Below are positions 10,593 to 21,819 of a stretch of 64,000 nucleotides of DNA, piece by piece (position 1 is the stretch's first letter; every line of letters starts with the position of its first letter). The position numbers and the translations under genes were made by a program. Origin of the DNA: Nocardia flavorosea NBRC 108225 (GTDB lineage Bacteria; Actinomycetota; Actinomycetes; Mycobacteriales; Mycobacteriaceae); the NCBI RefSeq assembly GCF_001613385.1, contig NZ_BDCG01000002.1, forward strand, positions 434,001 through 498,000. Reading direction: 5' to 3'. The notes under the pieces were generated by a model, which made no database searches, was not told where the DNA came from, and saw nothing but the letters and a program-made list of their open reading frames with translations.

Positions 10593-10750
10593 ATCGGATT
10601 GCCTCTCGCCTCGCCCTGCTCGGTGCGGCGGAATCGCGGGGCCGCGTCGTCCTTCGTCGAGGATATGGGCGGTACCGCGGCCCCGGCACGCACGCACCGG
10701 ACCCGTGTCCGGGTTGTGGCGCAATCGCTACCGGACGGGCCGCGCCGTGC

Positions 10751-10803
10751 GACCGGCCCGGTTGCGCACAACCGGGCCGGTCCTTCGCGAACCGGCCCGG
10801 TTC
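10751..10803. terminator. Three near-palindromes forming alternative hairpins after katG
   Basis: Three copies of an AACCGG-n-CCGGTT-like near-palindrome lie at 10751-10764, 10769-10782 and 10789-10803. Copy 1 pairs with copy 2 through 14 bp around a CGCA loop; copy 2 can instead pair with copy 3 through 12 bp. They begin 12 bp beyond the katG stop, as expected of a transcription terminator for the minus-strand katG message. No T run follows. Confidence 0.7.
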
Positions 10804-10815
10804 AGGACTACATGG

Positions 10816-13513
<2,698 letters not shown>

Positions 13514-13520
13514 ACCGGAA

Positions 13521-13549
13521 AGTGTCGTCCGTTTTCTGGAATCGGTCAA
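13521..13549 (-). promoter_or_regulatory. furA-katG promoter (leaderless)
   Basis: Reading the minus strand: -35 TTGACC (13549-13544), 17-bp spacer, -10 GACACT (13526-13521), then 7 nt to the furA GTG at 13513. The spacer is AT-rich (ATTCCAGAAAA), the place where FurA is expected to bind. This matches the leaderless furA promoter arrangement described in mycobacteria. Confidence 0.75.
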
Positions 13550-13597
13550 GGATAGCGGGGCCGATGGCGTTGTGGCGTTCATCCCTGCCGGGCCGGA

Positions 13598-15004
13598 TCA
13601 CCCCGTGGATGCCGAACTGGTCGCCCGGTTCTCCACCAGCGTGATCGGCAGGCCGTCTTTGGGAAACGGCAGGGAGTGGTAGTCCATCGGCGGTACATAC
13701 GCCGGGTCGAGCGTCCAGTGGTAGTCGCGCAGCAGGCGATGCATGATCGCCTTCACCTCGAGGCCGCCGAAATACAGGCCGATACATTTGTGCACCCCGC
13801 CGCCGAACGGTTCCCACGCGAAACGGTGCGATTTGTCCTCGCGGCGTTCCGGGCCGAAGCGGGCAGGGTCGAAGGCCGCCGGGTCGGTCCAGTAGTCCTC
13901 CATCATGTGGGTGAACTGGACACCCACGATCACATCGGTTCCGGCCGGGATCCGGACCCCCTGGATCACCGTGTCCTTCACCGCATACCGCACCAGGACC
14001 GGCACCGGGGCGCGCAGGCGCAGCGCCTCGCGCATCACCAGGTCGATCGAGACCAGTCCCTCGAGTTCCGCCATCGACGGTTCGGGGCCGAGCGCGAGCG
14101 ATTCCTCACGGCAACGCTGCTGCCATTCCGGATGCTGACCGAGGTACTGCAGGATCGTGGACGTGGTGATGGTGGAGGTATCGTGTGCCGCCATCATCAG
14201 GAAGATCATATGGTTGACCACGTCGTCGTCGGAGAACCGTTCACCGTCCTCGGTTTCGACGTGGCAGAGTACCGAGAAGATATCGTCGGTCTGTTCGGCG
14301 CGTTTGGCGGGCAGGTAGTGGCGCAGGAAATCCTCGAGCACCTTGCGGCCGCGGTAGGCCCGGCCCCATCGCGTGAAAGGTATATCGGCACGTACGATCC
14401 CGGCGGCGGCCTGGACGCAGGCGATGAATGCCTTGTTGACGCGGTCCATTTCGGCCTGGCCGGTGTCCTCGGCGCCGCCCATGAACAGATCGGCGGCGAT
14501 ATCGAGGGTGAGCTGCTTGAGCTTCCAGTACGACGGGAACTCCTTGCCCGGTTCCCAGCCCGCCACCCCCTGTTCGATGGCGGGGTGCAGACGGCGGGTG
14601 TAGGCGTCGAGACGGGGCCGGGTGAACGCCTGCTGCATGATCCGCCGGTGCGCGTGATGCTCGTCGAAATCGATCAGCATGAGGCCGCGATGGAAGAATG
14701 GCCCTACCAGTTCCGACCACGCGGGCCCATTGGCCAGCGCCTTGTCCTTGTTCTGGAAGGCTTCACCGCAGGCGTCCGCTCCGAGGAGCATGACCGCCGA
14801 TTTCCCGAGGGCACGGAACGGCGCCACCGGGCCGTAACGCTCCCAGCGGCTGCGGCACAGCGCCACCGGATCCTTGGCGTATTCGAAAACCTGGCCGACC
14901 AGGGGCAGGCCCCGGTCGTCGCGGTGCTGAACCGGGATCGGCCGCGGTGCCGCGGTCTGCGCCGGTTCCGATTCCTCGCGTGGTCCCAAGGCCTCGGCCG
15001 TCAT
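13598..15004 (-). CDS. Cytochrome P450, CYP136-like
   Basis: 468 residues. I-helix AAHDTST with the acid and threonine for O2 activation, K-helix EALR (ExxR), and haem ligand loop FGGGVHKCIG. The segment GPFFHRGLMLIDFDEHHAHRRIMQQAF and the late MDYHSLPFPKDGLPI closely resemble mycobacterial CYP136 as I remember it. Redox partners are not encoded nearby. The ATG at 15004 follows GAGGTGA. It is divergent from a TetR gene and its -35 element overlaps a palindrome, suggesting TetR repression. Substrate unknown; CYP136 substrates are also unresolved. Confidence 0.92.
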   Translation of the reverse strand: MTAEALGPREESEPAQTAAPRPIPVQHRDDRGLPLVGQVFEYAKDPVALCRSRWERYGPVAPFRALGKSAVMLLGADACGEAFQNKDKALANGPAWSELVGPFFHRGLMLIDFDEHHAHRRIMQQAFTRPRLDAYTRRLHPAIEQGVAGWEPGKEFPSYWKLKQLTLDIAADLFMGGAEDTGQAEMDRVNKAFIACVQAAAGIVRADIPFTRWGRAYRGRKVLEDFLRHYLPAKRAEQTDDIFSVLCHVETEDGERFSDDDVVNHMIFLMMAAHDTSTITTSTILQYLGQHPEWQQRCREESLALGPEPSMAELEGLVSIDLVMREALRLRAPVPVLVRYAVKDTVIQGVRIPAGTDVIVGVQFTHMMEDYWTDPAAFDPARFGPERREDKSHRFAWEPFGGGVHKCIGLYFGGLEVKAIMHRLLRDYHWTLDPAYVPPMDYHSLPFPKDGLPITLVENRATSSASTG

Positions 15005-15039
15005 GGTTCACCTCATGTCCTGTGGTCTCTGTCACGTCC

Positions 15040-15068
15040 AGCCTGATTCAGGAAGGACGTCCTGTCAA
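15040..15068 (-). promoter_or_regulatory. P450 promoter with overlapping TetR operator candidate
   Basis: Minus strand: -35 TTGACA (15068-15063), 17-bp spacer, weak -10 CAGGCT (15045-15040). The perfect palindrome AGGACGTCCT (15054-15063) touches the -35 box. It lies in the 99-bp gap between P450 and the divergent TetR gene. Confidence 0.5.
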
Positions 15069-15103
15069 CCTTCGATTCGCCGAGCCTGTGGCATGCTGAA
15101 AAC

Positions 15104-15715
15104 GTGGCTGTGCAATCTGGTGTGTATCGCGGTGTCAGCGCCGCCGATCGTGCCGCCGAACGCCGCAGCCGATTGCTCGACGCCGCGCTGACCGTATGGG
15201 CGGACCCCGAAATCCGGACCACGATGACCGCCGTATGCGCCGAGGCGGGCCTGAGCGAACGCTATTTCTACGAAAGTTTCTCCGGCTTGGACGCGGCGCT
15301 CGAGGCAGCGCTGGACCATATCGCCGCCGAGATCGAGGACATCAGCCGCCGCGCCGCCGACGCCGCCGGACAGGATCCGGAGGCCCGGGTCCGCGCCTCG
15401 GTCCGCGCGTTCGTCCAACTCCTGGAGGACGACCCCCGTAAGGGCCGGGTCGCCATCATCGAAGCCGTCGCCGTCCCGAAACTGCGGCAACGCCGCACCC
15501 AGTTGCTCCGCCATCTGGCACACGAATCGGCGCTCGAGGCACGGGAACATTTCGGAGGCCCCCACCGCGGCGAGACCGCCGACGAAACCGCCGGACTGTT
15601 CTTCATCGGCGGTATGGCCGAACTCGTGACCGCCTGGCTGGACGGCACCCTACGGGTATCCGCCGACGAGATCGCCGACGCCGCGGTCCGTGTCCTGCTC
15701 GGCCTCTATCGCTGA
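15104..15715 (+). CDS. TetR-family regulator divergent from the P450
   Basis: 203 residues. The N-terminal helix-turn-helix region (RLLDAALTVWADPEIRTTMTAVCAEAGLSERYFYESFSGLDAAL) is TetR-like, with YFYESF in place of the usual YYHFxSK. The C-terminal helical ligand domain ends with VSADEIADAAVRVLLGLYR. GTG start at 15104. Divergent organisation with the P450 and the shared palindrome point to local repression. A hairpin-prone ACGGGCC-CC-GGCCCGT follows the stop. Confidence 0.88.
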   Translation: MAVQSGVYRGVSAADRAAERRSRLLDAALTVWADPEIRTTMTAVCAEAGLSERYFYESFSGLDAALEAALDHIAAEIEDISRRAADAAGQDPEARVRASVRAFVQLLEDDPRKGRVAIIEAVAVPKLRQRRTQLLRHLAHESALEAREHFGGPHRGETADETAGLFFIGGMAELVTAWLDGTLRVSADEIADAAVRVLLGLYR

Positions 15716-15829
15716 CGGGCCCCGGCCCGTACTGCTCCCACGCTGCGCTCGTTCGGACCGGCCGGGCACGTTTCGACCGCCGGGTTCCGGGAACCGCGCC
15801 GGAAACCCGAACGACGAAGGAGGGTGGCC

Positions 15830-17173
15830 GTGCCGGACCATCAGAACAGCGCCGACAGCGAAGCGAAACCACGGCGGGTGGTCATCGTCGGCAGCGGATT
15901 CGCCGGATTCACCTGTGCCCGCAAACTCTGCCGCACGCTCGCCGCGGCAGGCGACGATACCGAGGTCGTCCTCGTCTCCCCCACCGACTACATGCTCTAC
16001 ACACCACTGCTGCCGGACGTCGCCGGCGGGCTCATCGATCCCCGGTTCGTCGCCGTCTCGCTGACCGACGCCGTGCCCCGGGTGCGGTTGATCGTCGCGA
16101 CCGCGGAATCGATCGACCTGAACAACAAGAGGCTCACCGTTACCAGCGATCATCACGGCACCCGCGAACTGACCTGGGACCGGCTGGTGCTCACACCGGG
16201 ATCGGTGACCCGGTTGTTCGATGTCCCCGGGCTACCCGAGCACGGCCGCGGCCTGAAAACCGTGGCCGAAGCGCTGTATCTGCGCGAACAGCTGATCCGG
16301 CAGCTCGAACTCGCCGACCACGAAGACGATCCCGATATCCGGCAGGCCCGGCGCACCGTCGTCGTGGTCGGCGCCTCCTACGCCGGAACCGAACTGGTCG
16401 CCCAGCTCCGCGCCCTCGCCGACACCTATGCCGCCCGCCGCGGTTTCGACCCCTCCGAGATCCGTTTCCTGCTGCTCGATATGGCCGACCGGGTGATGCC
16501 GGAGGTCGGCGAGAAACTGAGCGATCAGGTGCTGTCCGTCCTGCGCGGCCGCGGGATCGATATCCGTCTCGGGATGTCGCTGAAAGAACTCACCGGCGAC
16601 CGCGTGGTGCTCACCGACGGCACGACCGTGCCGACCTACACCGTCGCCTGGGTCACGGGTGTCACCGGGGCTCCGGTACTGGGCACTCTCGATCTGCCGA
16701 TGGAACGCGGCCGGTTGACGGTGGACGCCGATCTGCGGCTCCCCGGCCATCCCGACGTATTCGCCGGCGGTGACGCGGCCGCGGTACCGGACCTGACCCA
16801 CCCGGGAAAGATCACACCACCCACCGCCCAGCACGCCACCCGGCAGGGCAAAATCCTCGCCCGCAATGTCGCCGCGAGCCTGGGAATCGGGGCGCCCGTG
16901 CCGTACAAGCATCGCGATATGGGGCTGGTGGTGGACCTGGGCCCGCGTTTCGCCGTCGCCAACCCGCTCGGGTTTCGCCTCTCGGGCCTGCCTGCCAAGG
17001 CGGTGACCCGCGCTTATCACACCTACGCGGTGCCGCGCGGGCTCAACCGGTGGGCGATCACCCTGACCTATCTGACCAACGCCGTCACTCCTCGCCCGCT
17101 GACCCTGCTCGGTCTGGTCAGTCCGGAGGAGGCCAGCTTCCACGCCAGTGAAGGTATCCGGCACGAGGTATAG
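15830..17173 (+). CDS. NDH-2-like FAD/NAD(P)-dependent dehydrogenase
   Basis: 447 residues. First dinucleotide fold VVIVGSGFAGFTCARKL (FAD), second fold VVVVGASYAGTELVAQL (NADH), and the FAD-contact motif VFAGGDAAAVP. TPPTAQHATRQGKILARN and the C-terminal amphipathic stretch (LNRWAITLTYLTNAVTPRP) are like type II NADH dehydrogenases, which feed electrons to menaquinone at the inner membrane face. The GTG at 15830 is 6 nt after AAGGAGG; the GTG at 15824 overlaps that site. About 110 bp after the TetR gene on the same strand. Confidence 0.88.
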   Translation: MPDHQNSADSEAKPRRVVIVGSGFAGFTCARKLCRTLAAAGDDTEVVLVSPTDYMLYTPLLPDVAGGLIDPRFVAVSLTDAVPRVRLIVATAESIDLNNKRLTVTSDHHGTRELTWDRLVLTPGSVTRLFDVPGLPEHGRGLKTVAEALYLREQLIRQLELADHEDDPDIRQARRTVVVVGASYAGTELVAQLRALADTYAARRGFDPSEIRFLLLDMADRVMPEVGEKLSDQVLSVLRGRGIDIRLGMSLKELTGDRVVLTDGTTVPTYTVAWVTGVTGAPVLGTLDLPMERGRLTVDADLRLPGHPDVFAGGDAAAVPDLTHPGKITPPTAQHATRQGKILARNVAASLGIGAPVPYKHRDMGLVVDLGPRFAVANPLGFRLSGLPAKAVTRAYHTYAVPRGLNRWAITLTYLTNAVTPRPLTLLGLVSPEEASFHASEGIRHEV

Positions 17174-17440
17174 ACCGGTGGCGGAATCCGCCCATGAGAT
17201 CGAGCGATCCGGTCGACGGGTCGTCCACGATACCGGCCGGTAGTCCGCACGCCGATCCGGGTGATACGTCCTACCGCACCGCGACCGGCGCCGGACCACC
17301 GACGAACCTCGGCGAGCGCCCGTTCGGCAGCGGCGGCTGGTCTCCTGGGTTGCCGCGGGTGTGGGCCGCAACGGTGAGCCCCGGACCGAAGGAGGCTGAT
17401 GCGGCCTCCGGCGGGCGGAGATCCGACCAGCCCTGTTTAC

Positions 17441-17740
17441 GCCCTGGACGCCGGGCAGTCGCGCGGTACCCCGGTTCTGCCGGATCCCGTCGGCGGCGGT
17501 GGGCGGCGCACCCGCCATCCACCCGAGGATCGGCGCGCTCGGATCGATCGCCTGTTTCGCGGCGAGGAATCCCGTGAGGTCGGCCGTACCGGTCGTGGCG
17601 GTGTTCCAGTCCGCGCCCGCAGTGGTCTGCGCCCGGCCGTATTCCGCGGCGACCGCGGCGCTGGCCTGCGGGTATCCGGCGGAGACTGTATCGGCGGCCA
17701 CATCGTCGGAGAGCCGGATCATGCGTTCGGCGTACCCCAC
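17441..17740 (-). pseudogene. Possible gene fragment in an 870-bp gap
   Basis: Between 17174 and 18045 no intact gene is evident. On the minus strand 17740-17441 translates to an alanine-rich helical stretch (AERMIRLSDDVAADTVSAGYP, AAVAAEYGRAQTTAGADW, GFLAAKQAIDPSAPILGW) whose composition looks coding. The frame then continues antisense into the dehydrogenase gene without a sensible end. I do not recognise the family. The remainder of the gap looks non-coding. Confidence 0.3.
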
Positions 17741-18045
17741 CGCAGCGCGTTCGGCCCGCGCACCGAGACCGCGCTACGCGCCGGCACGCTCTCGGCCGGA
17801 GCATCCGGTGGCGGTAACGGTCGCGCCACCGGCGGCGGATCGCGCATGCCCGCTCCAGCGGGAAACGGGATACGAACCGGCCTGTTTCGGCCGGTGCCTC
17901 GGTCACCGGCCGATTCGTGCGGTCGGGACCGGCGACGCGCCGCGGCGACGGTAGGGTGAGCGCACAGTCGACCGCGACGGTCGGCCGGCGGCGGTCATGG
18001 ATGATCCACCGGCGAAAAGACACCTGTGCAGAGATCGGTTACCAC

Positions 18046-19128
18046 ATGACGGCAAAGGCCGCCGACTACGCTGTTCCCGCCGACCGGATCGACGAACCAC
18101 GTCCGGTCCGCACCACCCGGAGCAGCGACTACTCCGGGTTGCTGCGGCAGGTACGCGACGCGGGGCTGCTCGACCGCCGGCCGCGGTATTACGTCTGGAA
18201 GGTCGCGGCCGTCCTGCTCGCGCTGATCGCCGGGTGGACCGCTTTCGTCCTGATCGGCGAATCGTGGTGGCAGCTGGGTACCGCGGCATTCCTGGCGGCG
18301 GTCTTCGCGCAGCTGGCCTTCCTCGGTCACGATGCCGGGCACCGCCAGATCACCGGCCGCCGTGACCGCGACTATCTCCTGGGAATCCTCTTCGGGAACC
18401 TCGCGATCGGAGTCGGTATCGGCTGGTGGACCAGCAACCACAACCGCCACCACGCGCACCCCAACACCGAAGACGCGGACCCCGACGTCATGGGGATACT
18501 CGCGCATTCGACCCTGCGCGCCCGCACGGGCCGGGGCCTGCGCCGGGTGATTTTCCGGTACCAGGGCTGGCTGTTCTTCCCGATGCTGCTGCTCGAAGGA
18601 TGGAGCCTGCATTTCTCGAGTGTCCGCGCCATCGTGCGCCGCGATATCCCCCGGCGCGGACTGGAAGCCGGGACGCTGTTCGCGCACGCCGCCGGATATC
18701 TGGCCGTCGTCTTCCTGGTGTTGCCGCCGCTGCAGGCCATCGTTTTCACCGTGGTGCAGCAGGGCCTGTTCGGCCTGTACATGGGTTCCACCTTCGCGCC
18801 CAACCACAAGGGTATGGAAGTTCTCCCGGCCGGTGACAACACCGACTATCTGCGCCGCCAGGTGCTCACCGCACGCAATGTCCGCGGGGGATTCGTCGTC
18901 GATACCGCTTTCGGCGGCCTCAACTACCAGATCGAGCACCATCTGTTCCCGTCCATGCCCCGCCCCAACCTGCGCCGCGCCCAGCCGATCGTCGCCGCGT
19001 ATTGCGCCGATCTCGGGGTGCCCTACTGCGAAACCGGTGTGATCGCCTCCTACGCCCAGTCCATCGGGCATCTGAACACCGTCGGCCGATCCACCCGCAC
19101 GGCAGCCGCGGCGACCAGCGCACTGTAG
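18046..19128 (+). CDS. Membrane fatty-acid desaturase
   Basis: 360 residues. Three histidine boxes for the di-iron site: HDAGH (AFLGHDAGHRQ), HNRHH (SNHNRHHAHP) and QIEHH (NYQIEHHLFP). Membrane segments include AAVLLALIAGWTAFVLIG, LGTAAFLAAVFAQLAF and AAGYLAVVFLVLPPLQAIVFTV. QIEHH in the third box is typical of front-end or acyl-lipid/acyl-CoA type desaturases. Start ATG at 18046 has a weak GAGA site; earlier in-frame ATG at 18001 is possible. It probably introduces a double bond into membrane acyl chains, with electrons from a ferredoxin or cytochrome system not encoded here. Confidence 0.9.
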   Translation: MTAKAADYAVPADRIDEPRPVRTTRSSDYSGLLRQVRDAGLLDRRPRYYVWKVAAVLLALIAGWTAFVLIGESWWQLGTAAFLAAVFAQLAFLGHDAGHRQITGRRDRDYLLGILFGNLAIGVGIGWWTSNHNRHHAHPNTEDADPDVMGILAHSTLRARTGRGLRRVIFRYQGWLFFPMLLLEGWSLHFSSVRAIVRRDIPRRGLEAGTLFAHAAGYLAVVFLVLPPLQAIVFTVVQQGLFGLYMGSTFAPNHKGMEVLPAGDNTDYLRRQVLTARNVRGGFVVDTAFGGLNYQIEHHLFPSMPRPNLRRAQPIVAAYCADLGVPYCETGVIASYAQSIGHLNTVGRSTRTAAAATSAL

Positions 19129-19202
19129 AAGCTCCGCAGTCCCCCCATTCCGTCCGGGTCCGCCCCGGTGGCGGCGGGGCCGATATCGGCCGGCCGGCCC
19201 GG

Positions 19203-19565
19203 TTACGGTCGCGGGTCCACGCGACGCGGCGGGCCGGGCCCTTCGTCGGTCATGGGTGGCGGGGGCGGCACGTCGACCCCCAGATTCAGCAGCGACGAGC
19301 GGACCACGACATCCCAGGAAGTGTGCTGGGTCGCGGCGAGCCGGCAGCGCTGTTCGGAATCGGCGACCACGCGGCGGTGCGCCTCCAGTTCGGCGGTCAT
19401 GGCCGCAATCTGCCGTGATAATGGTTCGACCATCTGCGCGGCTGCCTGAGTGAGTACCTGTACCGCATCGGCCCGGCGCTTGCGCCGGCTGAGCAACCCG
19501 GCCGCGCAGACACCACCGACGCCGGTGACCAGTCCGCCGAGGACAGAAGCCAGCTCGGTGATCAT
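19203..19565 (-). CDS. Small membrane-anchored coiled-coil protein, holin-like position
   Basis: 120 residues. One N-terminal hydrophobic segment (ITELASVLGGLVTGVGGVCAAGLL) followed by a basic patch (SRRKRRAD), a helical coiled-coil-like region (LTQAAAQMVEPLSRQIAAMTAELEAHRR) and a proline-rich tail (VPPPPPMTDEG). ATG at 19565 has AGGAGG at ideal spacing. It lies 33 bp after the amidase stop on the same strand. Size, single membrane segment and neighbour resemble the accessory lysis gene next to actinophage endolysins, but no family is recognised. Confidence 0.65.
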   Translation of the reverse strand: MITELASVLGGLVTGVGGVCAAGLLSRRKRRADAVQVLTQAAAQMVEPLSRQIAAMTAELEAHRRVVADSEQRCRLAATQHTSWDVVVRSSLLNLGVDVPPPPPMTDEGPGPPRRVDPRP

Positions 19566-19598
19566 TCTGTCCTCCTCTCCGGCCGCAGCGGGCACTCG

Positions 19599-20402
19599 TC
19601 AGGCGCGCCGGTCGCTCGTGGGGTCTCGGAAGCCGGGGATTTTCAGGGCTGCACCGATAACGCCGAGCGCTTCGGCGGTCGTCCGGTCGCCCAGGAAGTC
19701 CCAGCCCGGGAAATCCGCGCCGCGAGCGGTTCCCGATCCGGCGAGCTGGTCGAGCGCGTGCCCGACATGTTTGTCGAGATAGTGCAGCATGGTCCGGACG
19801 GTGACCTGTTCACCGTGGTAGTTCGTGATCTTCTCGTCGAGGAAGGCCATTTCCTCGCCCCTTCCGTCCAGTAGTGCCTGTACATCCCGGCGGAAGGCGT
19901 TCATATCGATTCCCGCCGGGTCGATCTTTCCCTCGCTGGAGTACTCGTGGTGGGCCACGCAATCGCCGGAGCCGCGACCGATCCGCCGCAGGATCGCGGC
20001 GCAGCCGCGTGTGTAGGCATCGAGCTGGGCCGGCGTCCAATCCCAGGGCGGAGTGCCGCGAGAGACGGCTTCGATCCCGATCGTGTGGTAATTCGCGTTG
20101 TCGGTGGGCCAGCCCGGCCAGCTGCCGCGGCCCGCATGCCAGCAGACCCCGACCGCGATCACCCGGTAACTGCCGTCCTTTTCGAGCACCAGTTGTGCGA
20201 GTGGCCCCGGTAGTCCGGGGCGTCCGTCCTGCACGATGCGCCAGTCGTCCGGTCCGCCGCCGGCCGTGTGATGGCATAGAACTCCACGAATATCGAGGAA
20301 ATCGCCGTGGCCGCGTTCGCGCCAGCCGTCGTGTTCGACAACGGCCAGGCCGGCGTCGCGGAGCACATCGGCCAGCCAGGTCGGGTCACCGCTCCAGCTC
20401 AT
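19599..20402 (-). CDS. N-acetylmuramoyl-L-alanine amidase (Amidase_2), endolysin-like
   Basis: 267 residues. Zinc amidase of the T7-lysozyme/PGRP fold: VLCHHTAGG (first His ligand), VCWHAGRGSWPG, TIGIEAVSRG and HHEYSSEGKIDPAGIDM (second His and catalytic Lys region). The C-terminal 80 residues (MAFLDEKITNYHGEQVTVRTMLHYLDKHVGHALDQL) form a helical segment like those of actinophage lysins. No signal peptide, so release would need a holin or lysis. ATG at 20402 follows GGAGGG. With the next gene it forms a two-gene lysis-like cassette, either a prophage leftover or a domesticated module. Confidence 0.88.
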   Translation of the reverse strand: MSWSGDPTWLADVLRDAGLAVVEHDGWRERGHGDFLDIRGVLCHHTAGGGPDDWRIVQDGRPGLPGPLAQLVLEKDGSYRVIAVGVCWHAGRGSWPGWPTDNANYHTIGIEAVSRGTPPWDWTPAQLDAYTRGCAAILRRIGRGSGDCVAHHEYSSEGKIDPAGIDMNAFRRDVQALLDGRGEEMAFLDEKITNYHGEQVTVRTMLHYLDKHVGHALDQLAGSGTARGADFPGWDFLGDRTTAEALGVIGAALKIPGFRDPTSDRRA

Positions 20403-20541
20403 CGGACCCTCCTACGTCGTTTCGTTTCGCGCGTGCACCGAGCTTCCCGGCGCCGCCTGTCGTTCGGCGGCAACCACCGCAGTTTCAAGGACCTGAACTG
20501 CGGTGATAGACAACCGCTCTACTTCAGAGTAGGCCCGATTC

Positions 20542-20590
20542 GGTCCCTTTTCAACCGTTTCCGGTCTCTCCGCACCCCTGTTTGGTCCCT
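20542..20590. repeat. Three GGTCYCT direct repeats with exact 21-bp period
   Basis: GGTCCCT at 20542-20548, GGTCTCT at 20563-20569 and GGTCCCT at 20584-20590, each preceded by a pyrimidine-rich TTC/TTT. The 21-bp period is two helical turns, placing all three on one DNA face. They lie in the intergenic region between the amidase (minus) and the XRE gene (plus), so they may be an operator array for the XRE protein. Confidence 0.55.
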
Positions 20591-20634
20591 CTGTGGGTGG
20601 TCCGCGAGAACGCCGTGCCGAAGCTATCGGGCAC

Positions 20635-20663
20635 TTGATTAAGACCCTGCCCCCTCCCAGAAT
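20635..20663 (+). promoter_or_regulatory. Promoter of the XRE gene, leaderless
   Basis: TTGATT (-35, 20635-20640), 17-bp spacer, CAGAAT (-10, 20658-20663), then 7 nt to ATG at 20671. No Shine-Dalgarno precedes that ATG, so a leaderless transcript is likely. Confidence 0.6.
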
Positions 20664-20670
20664 GGTCGAC

Positions 20671-20946
20671 ATGAATGCGACGCCCGCCGAGTCGGAGGAC
20701 GCGACCGCCGAGGAGGCGAGGCTGGACGCGGCGCTGGGCGCGGAGGTGCGCGCGATGCGTGCCCGCCACGGCTGGACCCAGGAGGCACTGGCCGAGGCCA
20801 CCGGCTACAACAAGAAGACCATCGCCCGGCTCGAACACGGCGAACGGGCGATGACCGTGACGCAGCTGTACAAGATCTGCCGGGCTTTCGGGATCCGGCC
20901 CAGCGAGCTAGTCGGTGCCGCGGAGAAAGAAGTCGGCATCCAGTAA
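20671..20946 (+). CDS. XRE-family helix-turn-helix regulator
   Basis: 91 residues. Classic HTH_3 fold: VRAMRARHGWTQEALAEATGYNKKTIARLEHGERAMTVTQLYKICRAFGIRPSEL (residues ~27-80). No ligand domain, so it is a small Cro/C1-type regulator. I chose ATG 20671 from the promoter position; ATG 20662 would add three residues. Divergent from the amidase; probably controls the lysis-like pair through the 21-bp repeats (inference). Its last 39 nt overlap the end of the convergent small gene. Confidence 0.85.
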   Translation: MNATPAESEDATAEEARLDAALGAEVRAMRARHGWTQEALAEATGYNKKTIARLEHGERAMTVTQLYKICRAFGIRPSELVGAAEKEVGIQ

Positions 20947-21069
20947 CTGCGACGGGTCCACACCGCGGCGGCGTGCCTCGATGACGAACGACGAAACCGT
21001 TGTCGTGGCGGGATCATTGTCCAGACGGTCCGCCAGCGCCGCGGTGGCGTCCCGAGCTTCCTTGCCCAT
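20908..21069 (-). CDS. Small hypothetical protein convergent with the XRE gene
   Basis: 53 residues: MGKEARDATAALADRL, then NDPATTTVSSFVIEARRRG, then VDPSQLLDADFFLRGTD. It looks coding (helical, charged, balanced) and starts after GGAAAA. It overlaps the XRE 3' end by 39 nt in antisense. No family recognised. Its size and position next to a small HTH gene recall addiction or immunity pairs, but nothing in the sequence proves this. An in-frame ATG at 21126 would lengthen it to 72 residues. Confidence 0.45.
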   Translation of the reverse strand: MGKEARDATAALADRLDNDPATTTVSSFVIEARRRGVDPSQLLDADFFLRGTD

Positions 21070-21502
21070 GAGCGTTTTCCAGTTCCTACCGATCCACGCC
21101 CGCGAGGTCGATCCCGCATTCCCCACCGAGCCCGACAGTTCCTACTCGACACCCTCCACGAGGGGCAACGCATTGAGCCGGGCACAGGCTCTCACCCGAA
21201 CCCGATGCCGAGTGTAATTTCTCTCGCACGATCCGCCCAGGTCCGGAAGGAACATCACGGCAACATGTTCCGCCCAACGATGAGAACCGCCGGGTAACAC
21301 GCCGCTGCCCGCACCGGCACACCGCCACGGGCCGTCACCGAGCAGATCAGAGACTGCGCCGGTCACCCCCCAGATGGCGGCGCGCGAAACCACCCCCGCA
21401 GAAGCGGTTCAGTTCGGCTGTGTCGGCGGCGGCGGGGTGCCACGCTGCCGGCCTGCGCCCAGCATCATCGACATACGGAGTCGGGAAGCCTCCTACGGAA
21501 CT

Positions 21503-21542
21503 CGCGGCCGGTCTCTCGGTGATCGCCGAGAGACCGGCCGCG
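21503..21542. terminator. 17-bp perfect inverted repeat with 6-nt loop
   Basis: Stem 21503-21519 pairs perfectly with 21526-21542; the loop is TGATCG. It is one of the strongest hairpins in the window and stands in a 750-bp gene-free region (21070-21819) before the DUF2252 gene. No T run, but actinobacterial terminators often lack one. It could also be a structured RNA or a protein-binding site. Confidence 0.65.
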
Positions 21543-21819
21543 GCTCACCGAGTTCGGCGGATACCCGCCCGACCCGGAGGATCCGCGCCCTACCTGCGGG
21601 CAGATGTCGGCGCAGCACCTGCCGCGAAAACCCTGGATCGTCGAGCCCGCACATCGCAGGACGGGAACCGCCGACCGCTGCCACCACGGCACCGATCGCG
21701 CCGATCCGTGTCCGCGTCACAGCGGGCGGGGCAGATTCGGTTCTGGCACGATCGAAGCCGGTACCGCCGCCCGGCCCGCGGCGGCGATAAAAGGCACGAC
21801 GAGAGGACCGGCCCATACC

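Noticed and set aside
16232..17740. 502-codon minus-strand frame opposite the NDH-2-like gene
   Set aside because: Most of it is antisense to the dehydrogenase; only 17441-17740 looks possibly coding and is reported separately as a weak remnant.
20542..20590. Short repeats considered as a CRISPR array
   Set aside because: The repeated unit is only 7 bp, with 14-bp intervals and no cas genes; it fits an operator array instead.
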